From NCBI RefSeq assembly GCF_001418255.1, contig NZ_LIPV01000008.1, positions 62,001 through 126,000 of the forward strand: a stretch of DNA of 64,000 nucleotides. Reading direction: 5' to 3'. Each line of letters starts with the position of its first letter. Within the stretch, counting starts at the first letter, position 1. Source of the DNA: Thiomonas bhubaneswarensis. GTDB lineage: Bacteria > Pseudomonadota > Gammaproteobacteria > Burkholderiales > Burkholderiaceae_C. The notes under the pieces are model-generated. The model was given only the letters and a program-made list of their open reading frames with translations, had not been told where the DNA came from and ran no database searches. Positions 16,594 through 25,949 of the stretch are shown piece after piece. A program made the position numbers and the translations under genes.

Positions 16594-17666
16594 ACGAGGG
16601 CGCGGCCGGGTCGCAGAGCACGCCCGACTACCCCGGCCTGGAATGGCTGGCCTCCATGGCGGCATTGGTGGATGAAGGCGGTCTGATTCAATACGCCAAC
16701 CCCGCCCTCGAAAACGGCCTTGGCGTCTCCCGCCGGATGCTACAGGCGCAGAACCTGGGGCATTGGCTGGATTGCGCGGATCTGTGGCAGGAAGCGCTGC
16801 TGCAAGTGCGCGGCAACGTGTTCAGCAGCAAGCGCTTCGATTGCATGATGCGTCTGCGCGATGCCGTGCAGGTTCAGGTGATTGTGACGCGAACCGATCA
16901 TCCCGAGGGGCTGTTGCTCGTCGAAGTAGTCGAGATCAGCCAGCAGTCGCGGCTGGAGCGCGAGGAGCAGTGGCACAACCAGGCGCAGGCGAACAAGGAA
17001 CTGATCCGCAATCTGGCGCACGAGATCAAGAACCCGCTCGGGGGCATACGCGGAGCTGCGCAATTGCTCCATGCCGAGCTGCCCTCGGCCGAACTGCAGG
17101 AATACACCCAGGTCATCATCGCGGAGGCCGATCGCCTGCAAACCCTGGTGGACAGGCTGCTGGCGCCGCATCGCAAGCCGCATGTCGTGGGCGATGTGAA
17201 CATTCACGAAGTCTGCGAGCATGTGCGCACCTTGCTGCAGGCCGAGTTCCCTCAAGGTCTGACCATCGAGCAGGATTACGACGCCAGCCTGCCCGAATTT
17301 CGCGGCGACAAGGAGCAGCTCATCCAGGCCGTGCTCAACATCGCGCACAACGCGGCGCAGGCCTTGCAGGGCCGTATCGCCACGGGTGACGCACGCATCG
17401 TCTTCCGCACCCGCGTGGCGCGGCAGACGACGGTGGCTCGCCAGCGCTACAAGCTGGCACTGGTCTTGCATATCGTGGACAACGGCCCAGGGGTGCCTGC
17501 GGAACTGAAAGATCGCATCTTCTTTCCGCTGATCTCGGGCCGCGAAGGAGGCAGTGGACTGGGGCTCACGCTGGCCCAGACCTTCGTCCAGCAACATCAG
17601 GGAACCATCGAATGCGACAGCCAGCCAGGCCATACCGACTTCCGTATCACCCTTCCACTGCCTTGA
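16590..17666 (+). CDS. ntrB: Nitrogen regulation sensor kinase NtrB
   Basis: A cytoplasmic histidine kinase/phosphatase of 358 residues that, with PII, sets the phosphorylation of NtrC according to nitrogen status. An N-terminal PAS-like sensor domain (about 15-115) precedes the H-box LIRNLAHEIKNPLGGIRGAAQLL, with His144 as the phosphorylated residue. The N-box reads LNIAHNAAQAL and the G-boxes DNGPGVP and GGSGLGLTLAQ. There are no membrane segments, as expected for NtrB. It overlaps the DUF4124-like gene and is followed by ntrC after 28 bases. Confidence 0.95.
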   Translation: MNEGAAGSQSTPDYPGLEWLASMAALVDEGGLIQYANPALENGLGVSRRMLQAQNLGHWLDCADLWQEALLQVRGNVFSSKRFDCMMRLRDAVQVQVIVTRTDHPEGLLLVEVVEISQQSRLEREEQWHNQAQANKELIRNLAHEIKNPLGGIRGAAQLLHAELPSAELQEYTQVIIAEADRLQTLVDRLLAPHRKPHVVGDVNIHEVCEHVRTLLQAEFPQGLTIEQDYDASLPEFRGDKEQLIQAVLNIAHNAAQALQGRIATGDARIVFRTRVARQTTVARQRYKLALVLHIVDNGPGVPAELKDRIFFPLISGREGGSGLGLTLAQTFVQQHQGTIECDSQPGHTDFRITLPLP

Positions 17667-17694
17667 AAGGGCTGCTCGCGCGGGAGGGCCGGCG

Positions 17695-19179
17695 ATGAAA
17701 CCGATCTGGGTGGTCGATGACGATGCCTCCATCCGCTTCGTGCTGGAGAAGGCGTTGCAGAAGGCGGGCATGGAGGTGCGCAGCTTCTCCAACCCGCGCG
17801 ACGTACTGAGTGCCTTAGCCGACGCCTGCCCGCAGGTGCTCATCAGCGACATTCGCATGCCAGGGGGCAACGGCATCGACCTGTTGCAGCAGATCCGCCA
17901 GTCGCACCCCGGCCTGCCCGTCATCATCATGACGGCCTATTCCGATCTCGACAGCGCCGTGGCTTCGCTTCAGGGCGGAGCGTTCGACTATCTGAGCAAG
18001 CCTTTCGATGTGGAAAAGGCCGTCGAGCTGATCCAGCGGGCGGTCGATGAAAGCCTGCGCGAAGAGCAGGCCGACGAAGCGCACAACGAAACCCCGGAAC
18101 TGCTCGGTCAGGCCCCGGCCATGCAGGACGTGTTCCGCGCCATCGGTCGGCTGGCACATTCTCAGGTCACCGTGCTGATCACGGGCGAATCCGGCTCGGG
18201 CAAGGAGCTGGTCGCGCGCGCCCTGCACAAGCACAGCCCGCGGTCGGGCGGGCCGTTCGTTGCCATCAACACCGCGGCCATCCCCAAAGACCTGCTCGAG
18301 AGCGAGCTGTTCGGCCACGAGCGCGGCGCCTTCACCGGCGCGCAGACCATGCGGCGCGGTCGCTTCGAGCAGGCCGAGGGCGGCACCTTGTTCCTCGACG
18401 AAATCGGAGACATGCCGCTCGAACTTCAGACCCGGCTGCTGCGTGTGCTCTCCGATGGCCACTATTACCGGGTGGGCGGGCACAGCGCGATCAAGGCCCA
18501 TGTTCGCGTCATCGCCGCGACGCACCAGAACCTGGAGCAGCGCGTCGCGCAGGGGCAGTTCCGCGAGGATCTGTTCCACCGGCTCAACGTCATCCGTCTG
18601 CGCCTTCCGCCCTTGCGTGAGCGCAGTGAAGACATCGCGCCGCTCACCCGGCACTTCCTGCAGCGCAGCGCGCAGGAGCTCGGCGTCGAGCCCAAACGCA
18701 TCTCCACCGAAGCCCTGCACGTGCTGCAGCAGTTTCCTTTCCCGGGCAATGTGCGGCAGCTGGAGAATCTGTGTCAGTGGCTCACTGTCATGGCCCCGGC
18801 GCAGACGATTCAGGTCAAGGATCTGCCTGATGAGTTGCGTCCCGGCGCAGCCTCGGCGGATGCCGTTTCTAGGCCCGCCACAGCACCTGCACCTGCCCCG
18901 ACCTCGCCGCCCGTGCCAGCGGCGCCGACCGATCTGCCTGCCGAAGTCGCGCAGCTACCCCACGACGACTGGGAACGCAGCGTGGAGCAGGTGGCGCTGG
19001 GCCTGATCCGCAACGGCGAGCCCGACGTCATGCACCAACTCACCCAGCGTTTCGAGCGCGCGGTCATCAGCGCCGCGCTGACGCAGACCCACGGAAGGCG
19101 CATCGAAGCCGCACATAAGCTGGGGATCGGGCGCAACACCATCACGCGCAAGATTCAGGAACTCGGCATGGAAGACTGA
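17695..19179 (+). CDS. ntrC: Nitrogen regulation response regulator NtrC
   Basis: A 494-residue sigma54 enhancer-binding activator. Residues 1-120 are the receiver domain with phospho-acceptor Asp52 (LISDIRMPGG). The AAA+ domain has Walker A GESGSGKE, the sigma54-contact loop ERGAFTGAQT and GTLFLDEIGDMPL. A Pro/Ala linker precedes a C-terminal Fis-type helix-turn-helix (RRIEAAHKLGIGRNTITRKIQ). A strong ribosome site, GGGAGGG, precedes the ATG. It would bind the site at 14079-14093 and drive glnA. The stop lies 3 bases from the convergent xthA stop. Confidence 0.96.
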   Translation: MKPIWVVDDDASIRFVLEKALQKAGMEVRSFSNPRDVLSALADACPQVLISDIRMPGGNGIDLLQQIRQSHPGLPVIIMTAYSDLDSAVASLQGGAFDYLSKPFDVEKAVELIQRAVDESLREEQADEAHNETPELLGQAPAMQDVFRAIGRLAHSQVTVLITGESGSGKELVARALHKHSPRSGGPFVAINTAAIPKDLLESELFGHERGAFTGAQTMRRGRFEQAEGGTLFLDEIGDMPLELQTRLLRVLSDGHYYRVGGHSAIKAHVRVIAATHQNLEQRVAQGQFREDLFHRLNVIRLRLPPLRERSEDIAPLTRHFLQRSAQELGVEPKRISTEALHVLQQFPFPGNVRQLENLCQWLTVMAPAQTIQVKDLPDELRPGAASADAVSRPATAPAPAPTSPPVPAAPTDLPAEVAQLPHDDWERSVEQVALGLIRNGEPDVMHQLTQRFERAVISAALTQTHGRRIEAAHKLGIGRNTITRKIQELGMED

Positions 19180-19182
19180 GCG

Positions 19183-19950
19183 TCAGGTCTCCAACTCGGC
19201 CACGACCGGGGCGTGATCGCTGGGCCTTTCGTTCTTGCGCGGTGCCTTGTCGATGAAGCATTGCCGCAACGAGGCACGCAACGATTCGCTCAACAGAATG
19301 TGATCGATGCGCAGGCCCTGGTTCTTGCGAAAGGCCAGATTGCGATAGTCCCACCAGCTCCAGCTTTTGGGCGGCTGCTCGAAAGCGCGAAAAGCGTCGA
19401 ACATACCCAGGTCCAGCAGGCTGCGGAAATGAGCGCGCTCTTCCGGCGTGCAGTGAATCTGGCCCTCCCAAGCGACCGGGTCATAGACGTCGCGGTCTTC
19501 CGGGGCGATGTTGAAGTCACCGACCAGAGCCACCTTCGCGTCTTGCGCCAGCTCCTTGGCCAGCCAGGCCTGCAAGGCGTCGAGCCACTGCATCTTGTAG
19601 GCAAATTTGTCGCTGCCAGGCGCCTGACCGTTGGGGAAGTAGGCGCCGATCACCCGAATCTCCCCGAACGTCGCGGCGATCACGCGCGCCTGTGGGTCGT
19701 CCAGCCCTGGAATGCCGCGCTGAACCTGCTGCGCCGGTTCGCGGCTGAGCAAGGCCACCCCGTTGTAGGTAGGCTGGCCCAGCCAGACGCTGTGATAGCC
19801 CGCCGCGAGCAGGTCGGCATGCGGAAAGCGGTCATCGGTCAGCTTGGTCTCCTGCAACGCCAGCACATCGGGCGACTGGGCATGCAGCCAGTCGAGCACC
19901 TGCGGCAGGCGCACGGAGAGGGAGTTGACGTTCCAGGTCGCTATTTTCAT
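19183..19950 (-). CDS. xthA: Exodeoxyribonuclease III
   Basis: A 255-residue metal-dependent endonuclease/exonuclease/phosphatase-fold enzyme that cleaves abasic sites and removes 3' blocks in base-excision repair. Motifs: MKIATWNVNSLSVRLPQ at the N-terminus, DVLALQETKL with the metal-binding Glu, VALVGDFNIAPEDRDVYDP, and SDHAPVVAELE with the catalytic Asp-His near the end. ATG 19950 gives the canonical N-terminus; an upstream in-frame start would add 14 unconserved residues. Upstream lies the divergent second metal ABC importer. Confidence 0.95.
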   Translation of the reverse strand: MKIATWNVNSLSVRLPQVLDWLHAQSPDVLALQETKLTDDRFPHADLLAAGYHSVWLGQPTYNGVALLSREPAQQVQRGIPGLDDPQARVIAATFGEIRVIGAYFPNGQAPGSDKFAYKMQWLDALQAWLAKELAQDAKVALVGDFNIAPEDRDVYDPVAWEGQIHCTPEERAHFRSLLDLGMFDAFRAFEQPPKSWSWWDYRNLAFRKNQGLRIDHILLSESLRASLRQCFIDKAPRKNERPSDHAPVVAELET

Positions 19951-20033
19951 GGTCGTGGCGTGCAAATAGCCGCATTTTGCCTGTCGCACCACGGTGTTCG
20001 CGTTGCCGATCGTTACATGGGCCGTTTGCGAGA

Positions 20034-20048
20034 CGTTATACAGTAACG
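20034..20048. promoter_or_regulatory. Weak Zur-like operator before second metal ABC importer
   Basis: CGTTA (20034-20038) and TAACG (20044-20048) are inverted around TACAG, 21 bp before the solute-binding protein start. The half-site order and spacing are those of the Zur box at 1258-1274, but the outer bases differ. Zinc control is possible, manganese or another regulator is not excluded. Confidence 0.45.
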
Positions 20049-20069
20049 AAACGGATTCGATTCATTGTC

Positions 20070-20957
20070 ATGAAACTTCAAACCTTTTTGTCTGGCCTTG
20101 CGACCTTCCTGATCCTGGTGGTTGCGCCGAGCCATGCGGCGCAGGCAGAGCCGATTGCCATCGTGGCGGCCGAGAGCACCTACGGCGTGATCGCACAGGC
20201 CATAGGCGGGACGCAGGTGAAGGTGGACAGCATCATCAACAATCCGAACGTCGACCCCCATAGCTTCGAGGTCACGCCCGCCGTGGCGCGCAAGGTGGCC
20301 AAGGCGCAGATCGTCCTGCTCAACGGCATCGGCTATGACGACTGGATGAGCAAGCTGCTGGCGGCCAATCCCGCGCCGCATCGGCAGGTGATCGTAGCCG
20401 CGGAGCTCGATCCCACCCTGATCATGCCTGATCGCAACCCGCATGTGTTTTACGACCCGTTGGTGGCCCTCAAGGTGGCCGTGAAGCTGACCCAACTGCT
20501 GCAGCAAGCCGACCCGACCCATCGCGAGGTGTTCGCCGCCCGCCTTCGGCAATTCGAAGCGCAACTGGACCGGCTGACTGCAGCGCAGACGGCGCTGGCC
20601 AAACGCCATCCGGGGCTCAAGGTCACGGCGACCGAGCCTGTCGTAGGCTATCTGCTGCGACAACTGGGATGGACCAGCCTGGGCGAGAAATTTCAATTCG
20701 ACGTGATGAACGATACCGAGCCATCCCCCGCCGAAGTGGCGCGCTATGAGGACAACCTGCGCGAGCACAAGGTGGCCCTGCTGTTCTACAACCGCCAGGT
20801 GACCGACCCACTGACCGACCGGCTGCGCGAGTTGGCGCGTCGTTCTGGGGTGCCGGTCGTGGGCGTCGATGAATTCGTGCCACCGAACACAGGCTACGTC
20901 CCATGGCAAATGCAGACGCTATCGGCCATCGAGCAGGCGCTGGGCAAAGCCCACTGA
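20070..20957 (+). CDS. Metal (Zn/Mn-type) ABC transporter solute-binding protein
   Basis: A 295-residue cluster A-1 periplasmic metal binder with a signal peptide (cleavage near HAAQA, residue 26). Predicted ligands are His64 (VDPHSFE), His125 (NPHVFYDP), Glu189 (ATEPVVGYL) and Asp267 (VGVDEF). A Glu in the third position is more common in manganese/iron binders than in ZnuA, which has His. The protein also lacks the His-rich loop seen in ZnuA at 269-1231. The ligand could be Mn2+ or Zn2+. It is the first gene of a three-gene importer operon, divergent from xthA, with a Zur-like palindrome upstream. Confidence 0.88.
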   Translation: MKLQTFLSGLATFLILVVAPSHAAQAEPIAIVAAESTYGVIAQAIGGTQVKVDSIINNPNVDPHSFEVTPAVARKVAKAQIVLLNGIGYDDWMSKLLAANPAPHRQVIVAAELDPTLIMPDRNPHVFYDPLVALKVAVKLTQLLQQADPTHREVFAARLRQFEAQLDRLTAAQTALAKRHPGLKVTATEPVVGYLLRQLGWTSLGEKFQFDVMNDTEPSPAEVARYEDNLREHKVALLFYNRQVTDPLTDRLRELARRSGVPVVGVDEFVPPNTGYVPWQMQTLSAIEQALGKAH

Positions 20958-20959
20958 TC

Positions 20960-21841
20960 GTGGCGAGCGATTCATCGACGGCGAGCAAAGGCGGCGGCTG
21001 GGCCATCCAGACGCAAGGTCTGCGCTGCTCGCTCGGCGGGCGCGTCGTGCTCGACGGTCTGGATCTCGCCATCCGCCCCGGGCAGTTCGTCGGCGTGTTC
21101 GGAGCCAATGGTGCGGGCAAGACCACCTTGCTTCGCGCCTTGCTCGGATTGCAACCTCTACAGGCGGGCCAGTTGCGGCTGCTCGGGCAGGACGGCGTCT
21201 CAAAGCGCAGGCTGATCGGCTACGTCTCGCAGCGCGACCCCGTCGGCGCCGACAGCTTTCTGCGGGTGCGCAGCTATGTGGCCGCGGCGTGGCAAGGCGA
21301 ACGCTGGGGCCTGGGGCTGCGCCATGCCGCCCAGCGCATGCAGGCCGTCGAAGCCGCGCTGCAGGCCGTGGACATGGCAAGTCTTGCCGAACGTGGCATG
21401 GACAGCCTCTCCGGTGGGCAGCGCCAGAGGGCGCGCATCGCCCAGGCGCTGGTCAACCCGGTGCGCATTCTGCTGCTCGATGAGCCGCTCTCCAATCTCG
21501 ACCCCCAGGCCCAGCAGCGCATCCTGCAGACGGCGCGCAGGCTCTGCACCGAACAGGGCCTGACCGTGCTGATGACCGCGCACGACATCAATCCGCTGCT
21601 TCCCCACATGGATCAGGTGCTGTATCTCGCGGGCGGGCGAGGGCGTCTGGGCACGGTCGATGAGGTGGTCAACGGGCCGACGCTGTCGGCGCTCTACGGC
21701 ATGCCCATGGCCGTAGCGCGAGACGGCGGATATCGGTTCATCCATCCTGTGGGCGGCTTCATACCCGAAGAGGCCAGCCATTGCGGGCACGATCACGGTC
21801 ACGGGGAAGTCGACCCATCGGACCTTGGAGACGGGGCATGA
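20960..21841 (+). CDS. Metal ABC transporter ATPase
   Basis: ATPase of the second metal importer, about 293 residues from GTG 20960. Walker A is FGANGAGKTT near 47-56, the signature is LSGGQRQRARIAQAL, and Walker B is ILLLDEPLSNLDP. The C-terminus has a His-rich stretch (HCGHDHGHGE), like the ZnuC at 1275-2078. Start choice: GTG 20960 falls 2 bases after the binding-protein stop, while an in-frame ATG at 20903 would overlap that gene by 55 bases; neither has a clear ribosome site. It overlaps the permease gene by 4 bases (ATGA). Confidence 0.88.
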   Translation: MASDSSTASKGGGWAIQTQGLRCSLGGRVVLDGLDLAIRPGQFVGVFGANGAGKTTLLRALLGLQPLQAGQLRLLGQDGVSKRRLIGYVSQRDPVGADSFLRVRSYVAAAWQGERWGLGLRHAAQRMQAVEAALQAVDMASLAERGMDSLSGGQRQRARIAQALVNPVRILLLDEPLSNLDPQAQQRILQTARRLCTEQGLTVLMTAHDINPLLPHMDQVLYLAGGRGRLGTVDEVVNGPTLSALYGMPMAVARDGGYRFIHPVGGFIPEEASHCGHDHGHGEVDPSDLGDGA

Positions 21842-22677
21842 TGCTCGGACTGGAGTACGGCTTCATGCGCCACGCGCTCGTGGCGGGCAGCGCGATCGCC
21901 GTTCTGAGCGCCGCAGTGGGCTATTTCATCACCCTGAGGCGGCAGGCTTTTGCCGCGCATGCGCTCTCGCATGTCGGCTTCACCGGCGCGGCCGGCGCCA
22001 TTCTTCTGGGGCTGAGTCCGTATCTAGGCCTGTTCGCCTTCACCCTGGCCAGCGGCGTGGCGCTGGCGCTGACGGGCGGTCGCCTGCGTCAGCGCGATAT
22101 CGGCATCGGCATGGTGCTCATGTTCGCGCTAGGGCTGGGGGTGCTATTTCTCAACCTCTACACCGCCAACGCGCAGTCGGCGATGAGCATTCTGTTCGGC
22201 AGCATCGTGGGTATCACCGGCGGGCAGGCGCTGCTGTCGGTGCTGGTCTGCGTGGCAGGGCTGGCCGCGTTGGCGCTGCTGTATCGGCCGCTGTGTTTCG
22301 CCAGCTTCAACCCCGAAGGCGCCCAGGCGCGTGGGGTGAACACGCGGCGGCTCGACGTGCTGTTCATCCTGCTCGTTGCCGCTACCGTGGCCATCGCCGT
22401 GCCGGTAATCGGCGCCTTGCTCATCTTCGCCTTGCTGATCGGGCCTGCGGCCACGGCGCAGACCCTCAGCCGCAGCGTGGCCTCGGGCCTGGGCCTGTCG
22501 GTGGCGCTGGGGCTGGGGGTGACCTGGGGTGGGCTGGCGGCGGCGTATTACATCGGCTTTCCGGCCAGCACCTGGATTGCTTCGCTGAGCTTCGGCTCTT
22601 ATCTGATCGGCCATGCGTGGCGCGCCTGGCGGCGCGGCTCAGCCCAGATCGGCGTCGAGCACGGCACCCCGGTGTGA
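21838..22677 (+). CDS. Metal ABC transporter permease
   Basis: A 279-residue ABC-3 family permease with about eight or nine membrane segments. The cytoplasmic loop [22 protein letters not shown] near 32-53 matches the ZnuB/MntB coupling region, and [20 protein letters not shown] lies in the last third. It completes the second metal importer. The two importers in this window are only about 30-45% alike by eye and are paralogues, not duplicates. Its last 39 bases overlap the convergent ilvD gene. Confidence 0.88.
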   Translation: MMLGLEYGFMRHALVAGSAIAVLSAAVGYFITLRRQAFAAHALSHVGFTGAAGAILLGLSPYLGLFAFTLASGVALALTGGRLRQRDIGIGMVLMFALGLGVLFLNLYTANAQSAMSILFGSIVGITGGQALLSVLVCVAGLAALALLYRPLCFASFNPEGAQARGVNTRRLDVLFILLVAATVAIAVPVIGALLIFALLIGPAATAQTLSRSVASGLGLSVALGLGVTWGGLAAAYYIGFPASTWIASLSFGSYLIGHAWRAWRRGSAQIGVEHGTPV

Positions 22678-24324
22678 GCTGCCGACCAGAGTGGCGAACT
22701 TGGCCATGACCCCACGGGTGTAGCGTTGGCTCGGCGGCGTCCAGGCCGCGCGACGCCGGGCCAGTTCATCGTCGTTGACGTGCAGGGTCAGGCTCAGCGA
22801 GGGCGCGTCGATGGTGATGCTGTCGCCCTCTTGGACCAGGGCGATGGGGCCTCCGACCATGGCTTCGGGTGCGACATGCCCGACCACCATGCCCCAGGTT
22901 CCACCCGAGAACCGCCCATCGGTGATCAGCCCGACCGACTCTCCCAACCCCGCGCCTACCAGCGCCGAGGTCGGAGCGAGCATTTCGGGCATGCCCGGGC
23001 CGCCCTTCGGGCCGAGGTAGCGCAGCACCATGATGTCGCCGGCCTTGATGGCCCCGGCCAGAATCGCTTCCAGGGCGCTCTGCTCGTCGTCGAAGACCCG
23101 CGCCGGGCCGGTCATGCTGGGCTTCTTCAAGCCGGTGATCTTGGCCACGCAGCCGTCCGCGGCGAGATTGCCCTTGAGGATGGCGAGGTGGCCGTGGGCA
23201 TACATGGGTTTGTCGATCGGCCGGATCACGTCCTGCTCGGCACTGGGGCGGGCGGGAACGTCCGCGAGATTTTCGGCCACCGTCTTGCCGTTGATGGTGA
23301 TGCAGTCGCCATGCAGCAGCCCGGCTTCGAGCAACACCCTCATGACCTGCGGAATGCCCCCCGCGCGGTGCAGATCGGTGGCGACATACTTGCCAGAAGG
23401 CTTCATGTCGCAGAGTACCGGGGTGCGTTGGCGGATCACCTCGAAGTCTTCGATGGAGAAAGGCACTCCGGCCGCGTGGGCGATGGCCAGAATGTGCAGC
23501 ACGGCATTGGTCGAGCCGCCAGTGGCCATGACCACGGCCACCGCGTTTTCCAGCGCCTTGCGGGTGACGATGTCCCGTGGCTTGAGTCCGGCGCGTACCG
23601 CGGCAAGCAGCGCCTGGCCGGAGTCCCGCGCGGATTGCACCTTTTCCTCGTGGACGTTCGCCATGGTGCTTGAATAGGGCAGCGACATGCCCATGGCCTC
23701 GATGGCGCTGGACATGGTGTTGGCGGTGTACATGCCTCCGCAGGAACCGCTGGTGGGCACGGAGCATTGCTCGATGGCGTCGAAATCGGCATCGCTCATC
23801 CGCCCGGCGGCGTGCTCGCCGACGGCCTCGAAGACCGAGACGATGTTCAGATCGCGGCCCTTGTAATGGCCCGGCAGGATGGTGCCGCCATAGATGAAGA
23901 TGCCCGGCACATTGCAGCGGAGCATGCCGATCATGGCGCCGGGCATGTTCTTGTCGCAACCGCCCACGGTGACCACGCCGTCCATCCACTGCCCCTGCAC
24001 ACAGGTCTCGATGCAGTCAGCAATGACCTCGCGCGACACCAGCGAGTACTTCATGCCCTCGGTGCCCATGGACATGCCGTCGGCAATCGTCGGCGTGCCG
24101 AACATCTGCGGATTGCCGCCCGCCGCGCGCACGCCCTCGATGGCGGCGTCGGCCAGGCGCTGCAAGCCGGAGTTGCAGGGCGTGATGGTCGAGTGGGCGT
24201 TGGCGATGCCGATCATCGGATTGCTGAAATCCGACTTCTTGTAACCCATGGCGTAGAACATGGAACGATTGGGTGCGCGGGACGCGCCCACGGTGATGTT
24301 TTCGGAACGCAGTTTCTGGCTCAT
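22639..24324 (-). CDS. ilvD: Dihydroxy-acid dehydratase
   Basis: Converts 2,3-dihydroxy-isovalerate or -methylvalerate to the 2-oxo acids in valine, isoleucine and leucine synthesis, using an Fe-S cluster. The 561 residues match family length. Cluster Cys motifs are visible: [18 protein letters not shown] and [22 protein letters not shown]. The C-terminal block reads [27 protein letters not shown] 24324 gives [14 protein letters not shown] 24333 would add three residues. The stop overlaps the end of the second importer permease by 39 bases on the opposite strand, tail to tail. Confidence 0.97.
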   Translation of the reverse strand: MSQKLRSENITVGASRAPNRSMFYAMGYKKSDFSNPMIGIANAHSTITPCNSGLQRLADAAIEGVRAAGGNPQMFGTPTIADGMSMGTEGMKYSLVSREVIADCIETCVQGQWMDGVVTVGGCDKNMPGAMIGMLRCNVPGIFIYGGTILPGHYKGRDLNIVSVFEAVGEHAAGRMSDADFDAIEQCSVPTSGSCGGMYTANTMSSAIEAMGMSLPYSSTMANVHEEKVQSARDSGQALLAAVRAGLKPRDIVTRKALENAVAVVMATGGSTNAVLHILAIAHAAGVPFSIEDFEVIRQRTPVLCDMKPSGKYVATDLHRAGGIPQVMRVLLEAGLLHGDCITINGKTVAENLADVPARPSAEQDVIRPIDKPMYAHGHLAILKGNLAADGCVAKITGLKKPSMTGPARVFDDEQSALEAILAGAIKAGDIMVLRYLGPKGGPGMPEMLAPTSALVGAGLGESVGLITDGRFSGGTWGMVVGHVAPEAMVGGPIALVQEGDSITIDAPSLSLTLHVNDDELARRRAAWTPPSQRYTRGVMAKFATLVGSSHRGAVLDADLG

Positions 24325-24484
24325 GGCAGGCATAGGGTGCGAATCAACGTACGGTCATTGTCGCGCGGTAAGCCGCCACCGTCGCGGGCTGGGCACCCGC
24401 GCAGAGGTATCCAAAGGTAAATGTTGAGCCGCGCGGCGGGCGCCTGAAAGGAATGCCGCAGCCGACCCCGTACACTTCACGCCC

Positions 24485-25312
24485 ATGCTGATCCACCCCG
24501 ACTTCAACCCCATCGCCCTGCAGCTTGGCCCGATCAAGGTGCACTGGTACGGCATCATGTATCTGCTGGGCTTCATCACCTTCTGGCTGCTGGCGCAAAA
24601 GCGTCTCAAGGACCAGCCCTATGCGCGTCAGGGCTGGACTTCGCGCGACATCGAGGATTTGTTGTTTGCCGGAGTGCTGGGGGTCATCCTTGGGGGGCGC
24701 ACCGGCTATGTGCTGTTCTATCAGCCCGATTACTACTTCACCCATCCGGCGCAGATCGTCGCGGTATGGGACGGCGGCATGTCGTTTCATGGCGGGCTGC
24801 TCGGCGTCATGGTCGCGGCCTACTGGTTTGCGCGCACTCGCCGCTACTCCTGGTTGCAGATCATGGACTTTGTCGCGCCGCTCATCCCCCCGGGGCTGGC
24901 GTTCGGCCGCATCGGCAACTTCATCAACGGTGAACTTTGGGGCCGGGCGGCACCCGCATGGTGGCCGGGAGCGATGATCTATCCCGAGTCCGGTAGCATG
25001 GTTCCGCGCTTTCCATCCGAGCTGTACGAGATGTTTCTCGAAGGCGTGGTGTTGTTCACCGTGCTGTGGTGGCTGTCGCGCAAGGAACGGCCGCGCGGCT
25101 TCATCGCCGGGTGTTTTGCGCTGGGCTACGGCTTGGCGCGCTTCACCGCCGAATTTTTCCGTCAGCCCGATGCCTTCCTCGGCTATCTGTGGTTTCACCT
25201 CACCATGGGCCAGTTGCTGTCGATCCCGCTCATCCTTCTGGGCAGCTTGATGATCTGGTGGTCGCTGCGGCGCAGAGACCGTCTGGCTGCGCAGGGACAG
25301 TCAGCCGCCTGA
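24485..25312 (+). CDS. lgt: Prolipoprotein diacylglyceryl transferase
   Basis: Inner-membrane enzyme that moves diacylglycerol from phosphatidylglycerol to the lipobox Cys of prolipoproteins, the first step of lipoprotein maturation. It has 275 residues and about seven membrane segments. Conserved features are IKVHWYGIMYLLGF, MSFHGGLLGVM with the essential His, and the Lgt signature FGRIGNFINGELWGR near 138-152. The N-terminus MLIHPDFNPIALQLGP is family typical. It is divergent from ilvD across a 160-bp gap in which I see no clear control element, and its last 12 bases overlap the convergent PIN-domain gene. Confidence 0.96.
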   Translation: MLIHPDFNPIALQLGPIKVHWYGIMYLLGFITFWLLAQKRLKDQPYARQGWTSRDIEDLLFAGVLGVILGGRTGYVLFYQPDYYFTHPAQIVAVWDGGMSFHGGLLGVMVAAYWFARTRRYSWLQIMDFVAPLIPPGLAFGRIGNFINGELWGRAAPAWWPGAMIYPESGSMVPRFPSELYEMFLEGVVLFTVLWWLSRKERPRGFIAGCFALGYGLARFTAEFFRQPDAFLGYLWFHLTMGQLLSIPLILLGSLMIWWSLRRRDRLAAQGQSAA

Positions 25313-25738
25313 ACCGCAAGGCGCGTCGATGTGTTCCGGCGCGCCGATCATCAGGCCCAGCGGTCTGGCGCTGCGCGCCAACTTCAGGACGGCGCGGTCG
25401 CGGCTCAGAAGCGCGATGGCGGCCTGCACCAGCGCCAGGTCGAGAAACATCTGATCGTTAGGGTCGGCGCAGATCAGTCGGCGTTGACCCGGAGGACTTG
25501 CGCAGCATCGGCCCCAGCGATCGAAACAGGCGTCGATCTTCGCGGCTGAATCGGCGGGGTCGAAACGCCGGGCCAGCGCCGGGTAATGGATCACGCGCAA
25601 GGCTTCGTCCCGCATCGACGGGCAATAGACCCATGCCACATGGCTCTGTCGAATGGACTGTGCCCAGGCCTGCGTTCGCGCATCGTCGAACAACACCCAG
25701 TCGAGCAGCACCTGCGTGTCAAGCACGCAGCGAGGCAT
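25301..25738 (-). CDS. PIN-domain protein, solitary
   Basis: A 145-residue PIN-fold protein, probable endoribonuclease of the PIN/COG1569 type. Acidic active-site candidates are Asp in CVLDTQVLLDW near residue 7, Glu in MRDEALRVI, and Asp residues in ADPNDQMFLDLALV. ATG 25738 begins MPRCVLDTQ, the usual PIN N-terminus; ATG 25759 would add seven residues. No antitoxin gene is adjacent: the 6S RNA gene lies upstream and lgt converges downstream. It may be a toxin whose antitoxin is elsewhere or lost, or an RNA-processing enzyme. Confidence 0.75.
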   Translation of the reverse strand: MPRCVLDTQVLLDWVLFDDARTQAWAQSIRQSHVAWVYCPSMRDEALRVIHYPALARRFDPADSAAKIDACFDRWGRCCASPPGQRRLICADPNDQMFLDLALVQAAIALLSRDRAVLKLARSARPLGLMIGAPEHIDAPCGSGG

Positions 25739-25770
25739 CGAAACAGGGGGAAGGGTCATGCGGGAGAGGT

Positions 25771-25943
25771 GTCTGCCGGAACCGGATTGAGCGTTGATCC
25801 CTGAACCCTACTGGGACAGGTGGGCAAGGTCACTGCGCTTTGGGGACGTCTGCGCGAGACGTCACGCGCACACACAGAATTTCCAAGCCCGAGGCACAAA
25901 TTTATCGGTTCAGGAAATGCCGACCCAAGCCAGTCCGACAGAC
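25771..25943 (-). ncRNA. ssrS: 6S RNA
   Basis: About 173 nt that should bind sigma70 RNA polymerase in stationary phase. The ends pair: the 5' GTCTGTCGGA (from 25943) with the 3' TCCGGCAGAC (to 25771). The 5' half contains CCTGAACCGATA, matching the conserved 6S motif CCTGAGCCGATA. The 3' half contains GGGTTCAGGGA, as in known 6S RNAs. Its place directly downstream of zapA on the same strand is the classical location in proteobacteria. Ends are inferred from the promoter and terminal stem. Confidence 0.88.
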
Positions 25944-25949
25944 GAAACC

